DNA of 64,000 nt, taken from positions 62,001-126,000 of the forward strand of contig JAZLER010000011.1 of assembly GCA_045615345.1 (NCBI GenBank), in the 5' to 3' direction. The notes below the pieces were generated by a model. That model ran no database searches and had not been told where the DNA came from. It worked only from the letters and a program-made list of their open reading frames with translations. A program made the translations under genes and the position numbers. Source of the stretch: Fumia sp045615345. GTDB lineage: Bacteria; Bacillota; Clostridia; Oscillospirales; Ruminococcaceae. Below, piece after piece: positions 50,802-59,700 of this stretch. Numbering within the stretch: position 1 is the first letter of the stretch; every line of letters begins with the position of its first letter.

Positions 50802-51893
50802 TTACTTTATTTTAACGGTTACAAGGTTTGTAAAGCCGTCATCGTTAATCTCTGAATATTCAATGCTTTCTGATGCATTTTCCGCAATGGCGAATGAAAT
50901 AATGTTGGGTGTATTGCGAACATCAAAATGTTCCCCATCATATTTTATGGTCATTGCAAGGGTTTCTTCTTCCTGGGAGTATTCAAAAGCTACACTCATC
51001 TTAAACTCATTATCAAGTTTGGGAAGAATACACTGTGTGCCAAGTTCTTCAAACACTGACTGGGCACGGTAGATGGTTTTCTGCGGAACCTGATTTCGTC
51101 TGCCGAATTCTTCAAGGGATGTATTAAATCCGATAAAGTCGAAATCTTTGGATGTAATAAGATTTTCAAATACTTTAAGGTGTTTGATAAATCTTATGGT
51201 CTTTTCACGTTTGGGATTATCAAAGATTTCTTCAGGTGTTCCGTCTTCGTAAACACCACCCTCGTCCATATAGAAAACTCTGTTTGCGATTTCTCTTGCA
51301 AAGCGCATTTCGTGAGTTACTATCATAAGGGTTAAGCCTTTTTTTGCAAGTTCTTTTATTACTGCCTGAACTTCGCCTACCATTGTGGGGTCAAGCGCCG
51401 AGGTGGGCTCGTCAAGGAGTATGATTTCAGGTTCCATTGCAAGGGCACGTGCAATTGCTACACGCTGTTTCTGACCACCCGAAAGTTCGTCGGGATAGTT
51501 AAAGGCTTTATCCGCAAGACCTACTGTACGGAGAAGTTCCATACCTGTGTCGTATGCTTCCTGTTTGGATTTTTTAAGCAAATCCATAGGTGCTGCCATA
51601 ATGTTTTCAATAATGTTCATATGGTTAAACAAGTTGAATGACTGGAACACCATACCCATTTTCTGGCGGATTTTATTGATGTTGCATTTTTTGTCGGTGA
51701 TGCATTCGTCATCAACAAAAATTTCGCCCGATGTGGGAGTTTCAAGCATATTGATACAACGGATAAGGGTTGATTTACCTGTACCTGAAGGGCCGATAAT
51801 TGAAATGACATCGCCCTTATTGATTTCTACATTTACATCCTTTAAGGGAGTAATATTAGAATATTCTTTTCTAAGGTGACTTATCTTAATCAT
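50802..51893 (-). CDS. Amino-acid ABC transporter ATPase with C-terminal regulatory extension
   Basis: Residues 1-245 are a GlnQ/HisP-type ATPase: Walker A GPSGTGKST, Q loop, signature LSGGQKQRVAI, Walker B ILLDEPTSALD and switch THEMRFA. Unlike the usual ~245 residues it has 363: the extra ~115 (from about FENLITSKDFDFIGF, through RRNQVPQKTIYRAQSVFEE, to IKYDGEHFD) resemble a degenerate RsbW/HATPase-like or other ligand-free regulatory fold. Because it is encoded directly before a STAS gene, the extension may link transport to the partner switch. Its start overlaps the substrate-binding/permease gene by 4 bp. Confidence 0.92.
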   Translation of the reverse strand: MIKISHLRKEYSNITPLKDVNVEINKGDVISIIGPSGTGKSTLIRCINMLETPTSGEIFVDDECITDKKCNINKIRQKMGMVFQSFNLFNHMNIIENIMAAPMDLLKKSKQEAYDTGMELLRTVGLADKAFNYPDELSGGQKQRVAIARALAMEPEIILLDEPTSALDPTMVGEVQAVIKELAKKGLTLMIVTHEMRFAREIANRVFYMDEGGVYEDGTPEEIFDNPKREKTIRFIKHLKVFENLITSKDFDFIGFNTSLEEFGRRNQVPQKTIYRAQSVFEELGTQCILPKLDNEFKMSVAFEYSQEEETLAMTIKYDGEHFDVRNTPNIISFAIAENASESIEYSEINDDGFTNLVTVKIK

Positions 51894-54844
51894 CTTACAA
51901 CCCCCTTAAGTATATTTTTGTTTTTTCTTCTCTTTGGCTCGGTTTTTCTTCTTAAAATGCCAAGGAGTCCTGCTATAATCCAGGTGATTGCAAAGTAAAT
52001 TGCTGCAACTGCAATCAGCGGGAAGAATGCTTCGTATGTATTACCTCTGATGATATCACCCATCTTGGTTAAGTCGTTTACTGCTATATAACCAACAACG
52101 GATGTTGCTTTTATGAGGTTTACAATTTCGCCTGTATAACTGGGTACGAACATCTTCATTGCCTGTGGGAGAATGATTCTGAAAAATGTTCTGTTTCTTG
52201 AATAGCCAAGAGCGTATGCTGCCTCTAACTGTCCGTTGTCAACACCCGATACTGTTAAATCCAGGTTATCGTAAACAAAGGAGCCGAATGTCAGGATAAA
52301 GCCGACAATCGCAACGACAATTCCGCTCATATCGGGTGAAGTGAACACTACGTAGAACAAAAGCATAAGTATAACAAGTGTAGGTGTACCTGCAATGATG
52401 GTGGAGTATACTTTTGCTATACTGCGGGCTACTTTGGAAACAGATTTAATTTTACTGCGTGCCGCCATATAAAGTGCAAAGCCTAAAAGTGTTCCGCCAA
52501 GCACCGAGAAGATGCTTATAATCATTGTGGTGCATACACCCTGGAGAACGAGTTTCCATCTCTGTTCTCTTACAAAGGTTTTTTCAAAGCTTTCCTTAAC
52601 GGACAACATAAAGTTATTAAAGCCTGATCTTTCGTATCTTGCCATAACAACTTCTGCATACATATAAGGATCAGAGAAGTTTACGCTTTCTTTTCTTTCG
52701 GGTGTCATATAAAGTCCGCCACAAACAAGGTCGTATTTTTCACCTGCTAAACCTGCAAGTCCCGATGCAAAGGAAACATCCGAGATGTTTACATTGTAGC
52801 CGTATTCCTTGCAGAACATATAGAGGACTTCAATTTCAAATCCCACGGGTTTGCCCTCAAACATATACACGAAAGGTTTTCTTGTAGTATCAATGGATAC
52901 ATTAAGTGTTTTTTCGTTTGATTTGAGTTCTTCCAATGGAATAGTTTCCTGGGGCTCTGTTTCGCCGTACCATTTGTCGATGAGTTTTTCGGTTGTACCG
53001 TCGGCATTAAGTTTTGCCAAAAACTCGTTCATCTGCGCCTGAAGTGCATCGCCACCGTCATTCTTCTGGAAGCCGAAACCGATTTCCACGGAATATGCGG
53101 GAACTGTGATGGATTTAAGGCTCTTGTCTGTACGGGAAACGGAGTTGAAGTTCGGTTTGTCAAGCATAATGCCCTGAACTTTACCCTGTTTCAAAGCAAC
53201 CAGAACGTCAGAGAAGTTATTGAACTCTTTGATTTTTGCGTTGGGGAACTGCTCTTTGGAGTATCCGCCGTAAAGTGAGCCTGTTACAACACCGAGAGAA
53301 GCATTATTGAACTGAGAAAGCTCATTAGCACCCGGCTCGCTTTTTACAACAAAAACAAGGTCTTCAACATGGTAAACGTCAGAAAAGTCAATGCTTTCTT
53401 TTCTTTCTTCGGTCATGGTAACACCGGATATACCAACGTCGTATCTTCCTGCCTGAATACCTGCCATAATACTTGCAAATTCGGTATCCTCAAACTTGAT
53501 AGCATAACCATATTCTTCAGCAAAGGCGGTGATAATATCAATATCAAAGCCTGCATACTTGTTGTTTTTCAGGTAAACAAAGGGTTTGCTGGTAGAACAG
53601 ATAGCAACAATGATGGTGCCGTTTTTATCTACCAGATGGTCGTAAGAAGCAAACTCTGTGGGCTCGCTGTCGGAAAACCATTTATCTTCAAGGGCTTTAT
53701 GAGTGCCGTCTGCCATTGTTTTGGCAAGGTATTCGTTAAACTCCTGCTGAAGTTTCAGGTTTTCTCCTTTCGGGTAAATAAATCCGTATTCGCTTACAGC
53801 AATGGATTCACCGATTCGGTCAACTTCACTACCTTCCCAGAGCATGGATTTATATATTGACTCGTCTGTGGGGAAAGTATCGATTTTGCCATTATCGAGT
53901 GCTGAAATAATATCTGAGTAATTGTTGAATTCCAAAAATGTTGCGTCAGGCATAATGGGAGGAAGAATAACCGAGAAGATTGAGCCTGTTACAATACCGA
54001 TTTTTTTATCGGCTATGTCATCAATAGTTGTACCATCCTGAGTGTGGTCTTTTGTTACCATTATTACAGAACTCTTGTAATGAGGATCTGTAAAGTTAAG
54101 CACCTCTTTACGTTCGTCTGTAACAGTTATACCACCGATACCAAGGTCATACTTACCTGTCTGAACGCTGCCAAGCATCAAGGAAAAGTCAACTGTACTG
54201 GGTTCAAGCTTGTAGCCATATTCTCTTGCAAAAAGAATTATGTATTCTAAGTCAAATCCCGTAAGAACATTTTCATCCTGATAACTGAATGGCGGATCCA
54301 CGTCCGACACACCTACGATAATTGTTCCGTTTTCACCGGTTAAGGTTTTATAATCTTCGTGTTCTGTCGGTCTGGTTCCTGAAAACCATTTTTCTGCAAG
54401 TTTTTTGGTACCGCCGTTTTTCTCCATCTTTGCGATAAATTCATTCAGTTCTTTGTTAAGTTTAATACCTTTTTCGGTGCCTGAAGTAACAAAACCAAAT
54501 TCACTGTCAGTTGTTTTGTCGCTTTCTATCGCACAATATCCACTCTTTTCCCATCCGATTGCAGAATAAAAAGTACGGTCTTCCAGAAAACCGTCAATTT
54601 TGTTTTCATCAATGTTTACAAGCAAATCAACAATTGTGTCGAAATTGTATTTCTTTGCATCGGGGAAAAGTTCCTTGGTTTGTTTGTCGAAAATACTTCC
54701 TGTAAGAACACCAAGCCTTGCGCTTTCAAAGTCTTCGAAGGTCTTGAATTCTGTTTTCTGTTCTGTCTTACTGCCACAACCTGTGAAAAGTCCGACAGCC
54801 ATAAGAAGTGCAGACAACAAACATAAAAGTTTCTTCACTTTCAT
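51890..54844 (-). CDS. Multi-domain solute-binding/permease fusion of an amino-acid ABC transporter
   Basis: A 984-residue lipoprotein-type protein (signal with lipobox LFTGCGSK). It starts with a second-lobe-like half domain (~33-165), then two complete type 2 binding domains (beginning TIIVGVSDVDPPFSY and TIIVAICSTSKPFVY), then a first-lobe-like half (LNVSIDTTRKPFVYMFEG to ~735), and ends in a HisM/GlnP permease (~760-984) with the EAA-type loop near AAYALGYSRNRTFFRIILPQ. Four ligand sites tied to one permease is extreme, and the offset half domains hint at serial duplication or domain-swapped pairing. It works with the ATPase encoded next. Confidence 0.92.
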   Translation of the reverse strand: MKVKKLLCLLSALLMAVGLFTGCGSKTEQKTEFKTFEDFESARLGVLTGSIFDKQTKELFPDAKKYNFDTIVDLLVNIDENKIDGFLEDRTFYSAIGWEKSGYCAIESDKTTDSEFGFVTSGTEKGIKLNKELNEFIAKMEKNGGTKKLAEKWFSGTRPTEHEDYKTLTGENGTIIVGVSDVDPPFSYQDENVLTGFDLEYIILFAREYGYKLEPSTVDFSLMLGSVQTGKYDLGIGGITVTDERKEVLNFTDPHYKSSVIMVTKDHTQDGTTIDDIADKKIGIVTGSIFSVILPPIMPDATFLEFNNYSDIISALDNGKIDTFPTDESIYKSMLWEGSEVDRIGESIAVSEYGFIYPKGENLKLQQEFNEYLAKTMADGTHKALEDKWFSDSEPTEFASYDHLVDKNGTIIVAICSTSKPFVYLKNNKYAGFDIDIITAFAEEYGYAIKFEDTEFASIMAGIQAGRYDVGISGVTMTEERKESIDFSDVYHVEDLVFVVKSEPGANELSQFNNASLGVVTGSLYGGYSKEQFPNAKIKEFNNFSDVLVALKQGKVQGIMLDKPNFNSVSRTDKSLKSITVPAYSVEIGFGFQKNDGGDALQAQMNEFLAKLNADGTTEKLIDKWYGETEPQETIPLEELKSNEKTLNVSIDTTRKPFVYMFEGKPVGFEIEVLYMFCKEYGYNVNISDVSFASGLAGLAGEKYDLVCGGLYMTPERKESVNFSDPYMYAEVVMARYERSGFNNFMLSVKESFEKTFVREQRWKLVLQGVCTTMIISIFSVLGGTLLGFALYMAARSKIKSVSKVARSIAKVYSTIIAGTPTLVILMLLFYVVFTSPDMSGIVVAIVGFILTFGSFVYDNLDLTVSGVDNGQLEAAYALGYSRNRTFFRIILPQAMKMFVPSYTGEIVNLIKATSVVGYIAVNDLTKMGDIIRGNTYEAFFPLIAVAAIYFAITWIIAGLLGILRRKTEPKRRKNKNILKGVVR

Positions 54845-54856
54845 TTTTATCCTCCT

Positions 54857-55627
54857 TTATCTTAAGAATTTTTCGTACAAAAGCTTTGCAAATTGCGAAC
54901 TTGTAAAAGCCGCAAATTTCTGATACTGGTCAGATTTTGCTTCGTCTGCATAGTCGCATACGCTTTTTATTATCAAGCCTTTCGGCTTTGGTGTGGATGA
55001 TTGGCTTACTGCATACATAACTGCGTAAGATTCCATATCAAGTGCTGCAGTATTTCCATACTGGGAGTGAATCTGCTTGTTTACAACTTCACTGTTCGCC
55101 ACCACCGTTGAGCCACATGCCATGGGACCTATATGGACATGACATTCGTTCTCGGGACTTTCCATCGCACGTTCCACCGCTTCAAGCATCGTTTCATCGG
55201 TATTGACAAAATGAGGTCTTGGAATAAAACCTACCCCGCCAAAAGACACATCAGCTTTCTTGGATGAAACAAATTTGCCCGAGGAATAATCCCACACAAC
55301 GTCAGGCACAACAACATCACCGTAAATCTGTTCAATAGCTTTATAATGGGCTACGCCTGCGGCAATTCCCACCATTATCACGTACTTGGGCTTGAAAAGC
55401 GAAATCATCTTCATCGTAAGTACGCCCGCGGAGGTCATCCCCATCTCACTTTGTTTTGCGGTTACCACCTTGAATGTTTTTCCATCACGTTCAAACGAGG
55501 TTTCATAATATATCTGAGCATCACCATCTAAAAGCAAAGGTCTCCAGTTATCGTACATATGCTTTACGCCCGCTGTTTCCGTATCGGTTGCGGTAATTAA
55601 AGCCACATGATAATCATATTTCGACAT
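54857..55627 (-). CDS. Nucleosidase/phosphorylase family protein (MTA/SAH nucleosidase-like)
   Basis: A 256-residue member of the PNP/UDP phosphorylase superfamily. Motifs: VIMVGIAAGVAH (phosphate/ribose loop), YGDVVVPDVVWDY, AALDMESYAVMYAV (catalytic/ribose Glu) and IKSVCDYADEAKSDQYQ (base-recognising Asp). This form with KSVCDYAD and an N-terminal VALITATDTETAGV is typical of stand-alone or defence-linked nucleosidases; housekeeping function cannot be excluded. The ATG at 55627 has GGGGG just upstream, and the stop of the preceding small gene overlaps it. Confidence 0.88.
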   Translation of the reverse strand: MSKYDYHVALITATDTETAGVKHMYDNWRPLLLDGDAQIYYETSFERDGKTFKVVTAKQSEMGMTSAGVLTMKMISLFKPKYVIMVGIAAGVAHYKAIEQIYGDVVVPDVVWDYSSGKFVSSKKADVSFGGVGFIPRPHFVNTDETMLEAVERAMESPENECHVHIGPMACGSTVVANSEVVNKQIHSQYGNTAALDMESYAVMYAVSQSSTPKPKGLIIKSVCDYADEAKSDQYQKFAAFTSSQFAKLLYEKFLR

Positions 55628-55628
55628 A

Positions 55629-55877
55629 CTATACCCCCTCATCATCATCGACTTTGCGATTTTTCTCGTTTCGGCAGACGCTATACAGTTTTGTGCCGCT
55701 TGGCGCTTCTTCAGCCCGTCTTATGCTTTCTTCGGTGCGGAAGTCGGTAAATCGGCAAAAAAAGCAAGCCTGCGTCCAACCCGAACGGCATGGAATAGTA
55801 TCTATTTCCCACAAAGGACACTCATCGTATTCTGATACAATGAGATAGCCGTCTTCTGTGTATTTCTTTTCATTCAA
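55629..55877 (-). CDS. Small Cys-containing protein of unknown function (82 aa)
   Basis: Not recognised. DECPLWEIDTIPCRSGWTQ then CFFCRFTDFRTEE give four Cys in a spacing that could bind metal; the tail is charged and acidic. It precedes the nucleosidase gene by overlap, so the two are co-translated. GGAGG lies ~6 bases before the ATG. Confidence 0.65.
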   Translation of the reverse strand: MNEKKYTEDGYLIVSEYDECPLWEIDTIPCRSGWTQACFFCRFTDFRTEESIRRAEEAPSGTKLYSVCRNEKNRKVDDDEGV

Positions 55878-55951
55878 ATTACAACGCCTCCTTTGATGTA
55901 AAACTATATCGGTTAATAATGTGTATACTACCCCACTTCATTGTAATAAAA

Positions 55952-55974
55952 AAACTCCCCATAATGGGGAGTTT
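55952..55974 (-). terminator. Terminator after the sensor kinase gene
   Basis: AAACTCCCC/GGGGAGTTT, a 9-bp perfect stem with a 5-base loop and T run on the minus strand, 38 bases past the kinase stop. Confidence 0.85.
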
Positions 55975-56011
55975 GGCATAAATCATACATTTTTTGGCAT
56001 AAATTGCACTT

Positions 56012-57268
56012 TTATCTGAGGTTTAAACTTACCTTGGCGGAAAAGACTCCGTCTTCGGCAGTAAAATCATACATACCGTCGTATTTTTCAGCAGTTGCAA
56101 TAACCGATCGGATACCCACGCCGTAAAGAGTTTCATCAAAGTTAAGATTGCTCTTACAGGGATTATCCACCTTCACAAGCAGACGATCAGTACCGTCTTT
56201 GATGCTGATATTGATACTCTCTTTGTTGTCCTTTAACTTTGCAGTTCCGTGGATAGCATTTTCAAAGAGATTCGCAATCACGATAACAAGATCCTGAGGC
56301 AGAATGTCCAGTTCCCTGCTTATTTTTGCAGAGATTTTTACGGGGATATTGTTTTCTTTTGCGTGTCTTTCGTACACGGTCAGAACTGTGTTCACCGTCA
56401 TATTTTCGCAATGACGCACCTCGCCCCAGACCTTACTGTCGCTTTCTACAAGGCTTTTGAGGTACTCTCTTACGCTTTCAACGTCGTTGTTGTTGGCAAA
56501 CTCAAGCATAACGAGGTTGTGGTGACGTCTGTCATGCCTTGCCTGGGCTTCCGATGCAAGCTGTAAATTTTCAGCTTCTATCTGGGTGAGCAACAGCTTG
56601 TTCTGGGACTCTACCTCTTTCTTGGTAGCCGCCTCGGACATACTGTTGATACTCGAGAAAATTACGGGATACACCGCCAAAATCGAAATACTCAGGAAAA
56701 AAAAGGTGATAAATGCTGGATCATCAAAACCTGTAAGCCTTTCAGGGAATACCGAGGACAGTATTACTGTGATGAAAAATACAATGTTAACAAAGATAAG
56801 CTGTCGCCAGCCGTTTGTGATGTTCTTTGATGCCGCCCGACAAAGGGTACAAACATAGCGGATGAAATATCTGACGATACCAAAAAGCAACGCCGCCTGA
56901 ACAAGCACAGTAAGCGACCAATGCAGTTTGCTGAGTGCTTCTCTCACCATAATAAATGGTATCATAATAATACAAAAGCATATCGAATAAGTAAGCATTG
57001 TAAAGATTCTCTGGGCAAGTCTGCCTTTGGTGGTTGCAAAGAAAATCACGTACTGCCCCACAAGAGGAAGGATAAATCCGAACAGAAACTGCAACGACCA
57101 GATGCTCAGCATAAATTCCGTGCAGAACAAAAGCCCGCTCTGAATTGCTACCCAGACACCCCAGATGATATATGTGGTCTTTTTGCTGTATTTGAGTGTG
57201 GAGGAATAAATACCTGCGGCGGCATGGGCTACAAGCAAGAGTATAGATTCAATAATGGTTACGTGCAT
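56012..57268 (-). CDS. AgrC-like GHKL sensor histidine kinase
   Basis: A 418-residue HPK10-type kinase. Six to seven N-terminal membrane helices (residues ~1-205), a coiled coil, the phosphoacceptor RHDRRHHNLVML, the N box VIVIANLFENAIHG and a GHKL lid GVGIRSVIATAEKYDG. It probably senses a peptide and phosphorylates the LytTR regulator encoded 6 bases upstream. No AgrD-type propeptide or AgrB gene is seen next to it. Confidence 0.93.
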   Translation of the reverse strand: MHVTIIESILLLVAHAAAGIYSSTLKYSKKTTYIIWGVWVAIQSGLLFCTEFMLSIWSLQFLFGFILPLVGQYVIFFATTKGRLAQRIFTMLTYSICFCIIMIPFIMVREALSKLHWSLTVLVQAALLFGIVRYFIRYVCTLCRAASKNITNGWRQLIFVNIVFFITVILSSVFPERLTGFDDPAFITFFFLSISILAVYPVIFSSINSMSEAATKKEVESQNKLLLTQIEAENLQLASEAQARHDRRHHNLVMLEFANNNDVESVREYLKSLVESDSKVWGEVRHCENMTVNTVLTVYERHAKENNIPVKISAKISRELDILPQDLVIVIANLFENAIHGTAKLKDNKESINISIKDGTDRLLVKVDNPCKSNLNFDETLYGVGIRSVIATAEKYDGMYDFTAEDGVFSAKVSLNLR

Positions 57269-57274
57269 TTATAC

Positions 57275-58003
57275 TCAATCCTCCTGACCTTCATATTGAA
57301 AATTCCAAAATGTATTTTTAATCTCAGTATACTTGCCTCTGGGAACCTGTATATGGATATCGTTATACAGACGCACTTCTGTTGAAGATACATTCTTAAC
57401 GTTGCGTAAATTGATGATATACGCACTTCCCACACGGATAAAACCGCCAAATTTACCGAGCATTGTAAGGAGCTCCGTAACAGTATTTCTGACACGGATC
57501 TGCGAACTATCCTTAAGGGTTATGTACTGATAATGCCCGTGGGCTTCGGAGTGCATGATATTATTGATATGCACATTCTCCACGCCGTTTTCTGTCTTGA
57601 ACTTCAAAAAGCGTTCCCCTGATTTCTTAACCTGAACAAGCGCCGCGTCCATTGCCTCGTAAAACTTCTCGGGGTTAAGTGGCTTTATCAGGTAACGAAG
57701 TGTCCCTGTTTCATAACCCTGCGGAGCATGTTCCACAGATGTTGTAAGGAAAATGATGGGACTTTCGATTCCTCTGTTTCGGATTTCCTTTGCAAGAGCC
57801 GTTCCCATTTCATTTCCGATATAAACATCTAGCACGAAAATATCAAAGGCATTTTCCTCCAGAGCAAAACTGAGAGCCTTCGTCGAATCATAACGAAAAA
57901 TCTCAAATTCCTGACTGCTCTTCACCTGGGCATACTTGTTTATGTAGGATGATACCTCGTCAAGTATCTTTGCCTCATCGTCACACAGAGCGATTCTGAT
58001 CAT
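57275..58003 (-). CDS. LytTR-family response regulator
   Basis: A 242-residue regulator. The receiver domain begins MIRIALCDDEAKIL with DIFVLDVYIG holding the phosphorylated Asp and ends with the TLRYLIKPLNPEKF switch region. The LytTR DNA-binding domain follows (VENVHINNIMHSEAHGHYQY, ILNVSSTEVRLYNDI-like strands). GAAGGTGG before the ATG at 58003 argues for this start over an upstream TTG. Operon with the GHKL kinase gene; together a typical two-component quorum- or bacteriocin-type switch of Firmicutes. Confidence 0.94.
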   Translation of the reverse strand: MIRIALCDDEAKILDEVSSYINKYAQVKSSQEFEIFRYDSTKALSFALEENAFDIFVLDVYIGNEMGTALAKEIRNRGIESPIIFLTTSVEHAPQGYETGTLRYLIKPLNPEKFYEAMDAALVQVKKSGERFLKFKTENGVENVHINNIMHSEAHGHYQYITLKDSSQIRVRNTVTELLTMLGKFGGFIRVGSAYIINLRNVKNVSSTEVRLYNDIHIQVPRGKYTEIKNTFWNFQYEGQED

Positions 58004-58137
58004 CGTGCCACCTTCTTTCAATCATGCTATTTGTTTTAACAATTCATTATACCATATTGGTGGAAACAAAACAAGTAATGTGAAAGTTTTAAAAAACTGT
58101 TTTTTATTATGCTTTTAGTGATTTAATAAATTTTGGG

Positions 58138-58400
58138 CTGGTTTATGGTATATTGCCGGTATAAATTCGGGGGAATTTTTCCCGATTATTTTATCATTAA
58201 TTTTATCATTATTTTTCTCTTTACTTTATCTTTTCCTTTATGAAATATGGTGTAAAGTGATATTCTTTACATTTGACAAATACCGATAAACACTGGGTTT
58301 GTGGTAAACCTTGAACAGTGGTGAAAGATACAATTCAAGATTCAAGTTCTTACACTTTATGCAAAAAACTCCAAGGATTTTAATCCTTGGAGTTTTTATT
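58138..58400 (+). ncRNA. Candidate small RNA, repeat element copy 2 with terminator
   Basis: A segment (58138-58332) nearly identical to 44494-44689 is followed 31 bases on by a strong terminator (58364-58397). Hairpins TCGGG/CCCGA, TGTAAAG/CTTTACA, GGTTT/AAACC inside CACTG/CAGTG are present. Relative to copy 1, one extra A and its partner T are missing from the first stem, which keeps it paired, so selection acts on structure. A clear upstream promoter is not visible in this copy. Confidence 0.5.
58364..58397. terminator. Bidirectional terminator (alcohol dehydrogenase gene / repeat RNA)
   Basis: A perfect 16-bp stem, AAAAACTCCAAGGATT (58364-58379) / AATCCTTGGAGTTTTT (58382-58397), with a 2-base loop and A/T runs on both sides. 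Confidence 0.9.
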
Positions 58401-58413
58401 ATACACTTGAGAA

Positions 58414-59559
58414 TTACATAAGTTTAAGATAAAGTTCTTTGATTTCTGCGACACTTGTTTCTCTGGGGTTACCGGGGCGGCAAGCATCGTCAAATGCAGA
58501 CTGTGAAAGGAAGTCGATATCCTCAGGTTTCACGATTTCCTTGAGGTCAGCAGGAATTCCTACATCAATCGAGAGCTGTTTAACAGCATCAATTGCAGCT
58601 TTTCTTGCTTCGTCAAGGCTCATTGCGTCAACATTCTTAACACCCATAGCTTTAGCGATATCTCTATACTTTTCGCCTGTTGCAGGAGCATTGTATTCCA
58701 TAACTGTAGGCAAGATAATTGCATTTGCAACACCGTGAGGTGTATCGTAAACTGCGCCAAGAGGATGAGCCATAGAGTGAACGATACCAAGTCCTACGTT
58801 ACTAAAGCCCATACCTGCAATATACTGACCGAGTGCCATACCTTCTCTGCCTTCGGTAGTATTGTCAACCGCACCACGGAGGCTTTTAGCGATGATTTCG
58901 ATAGCTTTCAAATGGAACATATCACTCATTTCCCAAGCGCCTTTTGTGATATAACCTTCGATAGCGTGAGTAAGAGCATCCATACCTGTAGCGGCGGTAA
59001 GGCCTTTAGGCATTGTAGCCATCATATCGGGGTCAACAACAGCAACAACGGGAATGTCGTGAACGTCTACGCAAACCATTTTACGGTTTTTCTCAGCATC
59101 TGTGATAACATAGTTGATTGTAACTTCAGCAGCGGTACCAGCAGTTGTGGGAACTGCGATAATAGGTGTGCATTTATTCTTTGTAGGTGCAACGCCTTCA
59201 AGAGAACGAACATCAGCAAATTCGGGGTTAGTGATAATAATACCGATAGCCTTTGCTGTATCCATTGATGAACCGCCGCCGATTGCTACGATACAGTCAG
59301 CACCGCTCTTTTTGAAATCAGCAACACCATTCTGAACATTTTCAATTGTGGGGTTGGGTTTGATATCGCTGAAAACGTCGTAAGCGATTTTTGCATTATC
59401 AAGAACGTCCGTTACTTTTTTGGTAACGCCAAATTTAATAAGATCAGGGTCCGAGCAAACAAAAGCTTTCTTAAAGCCTCTTGCTTTAATTTCAGTAGCA
59501 ATCTCAGCAATAGAACCTTTGCCGTGATAGCTTGTTTCATTAAGTACAAATCTTGCCAT
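58414..59559 (-). CDS. Iron-containing alcohol dehydrogenase (FucO/butanol dehydrogenase type)
   Basis: A 381-residue group III alcohol dehydrogenase that reduces aldehydes to alcohols with NAD(P)H. GGGSSMDTAKAIGI binds the cofactor; Asp/His metal ligands lie in DALTHAIEGYI and GIVHSMAHPLGAVYDTPHGV. DDACRPGNPRETSV near the C-terminus is the typical FucO-like ending. Probably lactaldehyde or 1,2-propanediol or general aldehyde reduction in fermentation. GGAG before the ATG; single gene with its own terminator. Confidence 0.94.
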   Translation of the reverse strand: MARFVLNETSYHGKGSIAEIATEIKARGFKKAFVCSDPDLIKFGVTKKVTDVLDNAKIAYDVFSDIKPNPTIENVQNGVADFKKSGADCIVAIGGGSSMDTAKAIGIIITNPEFADVRSLEGVAPTKNKCTPIIAVPTTAGTAAEVTINYVITDAEKNRKMVCVDVHDIPVVAVVDPDMMATMPKGLTAATGMDALTHAIEGYITKGAWEMSDMFHLKAIEIIAKSLRGAVDNTTEGREGMALGQYIAGMGFSNVGLGIVHSMAHPLGAVYDTPHGVANAIILPTVMEYNAPATGEKYRDIAKAMGVKNVDAMSLDEARKAAIDAVKQLSIDVGIPADLKEIVKPEDIDFLSQSAFDDACRPGNPRETSVAEIKELYLKLM

Positions 59560-59651
59560 AAGAGCATCTCCTTTTTATTAGTTAATTATATTTTAACTAA
59601 AAATTACCGTCAGGTCAATAGGTTTGTTAAAAAATTAACATATTTTTAGAT

Positions 59652-59680
59652 TTGCAAATATTTTAATTTTTTGGTATAAT
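59652..59680 (+). promoter_or_regulatory. Promoter of the pyruvyl transferase gene
   Basis: TTGCAA (59652-59657), 17-bp spacer, TATAAT (59675-59680), 20 bases before the ATG with GAGGTG between. Confidence 0.8.
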
Positions 59681-59700
59681 AGACTCAATGAGGTGATTAA

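Noticed and set aside
56012..58003. Complete agr-type quorum-sensing locus
   Set aside because: Only the kinase and LytTR regulator are present; no AgrB protease or AgrD peptide frame was found next to them.
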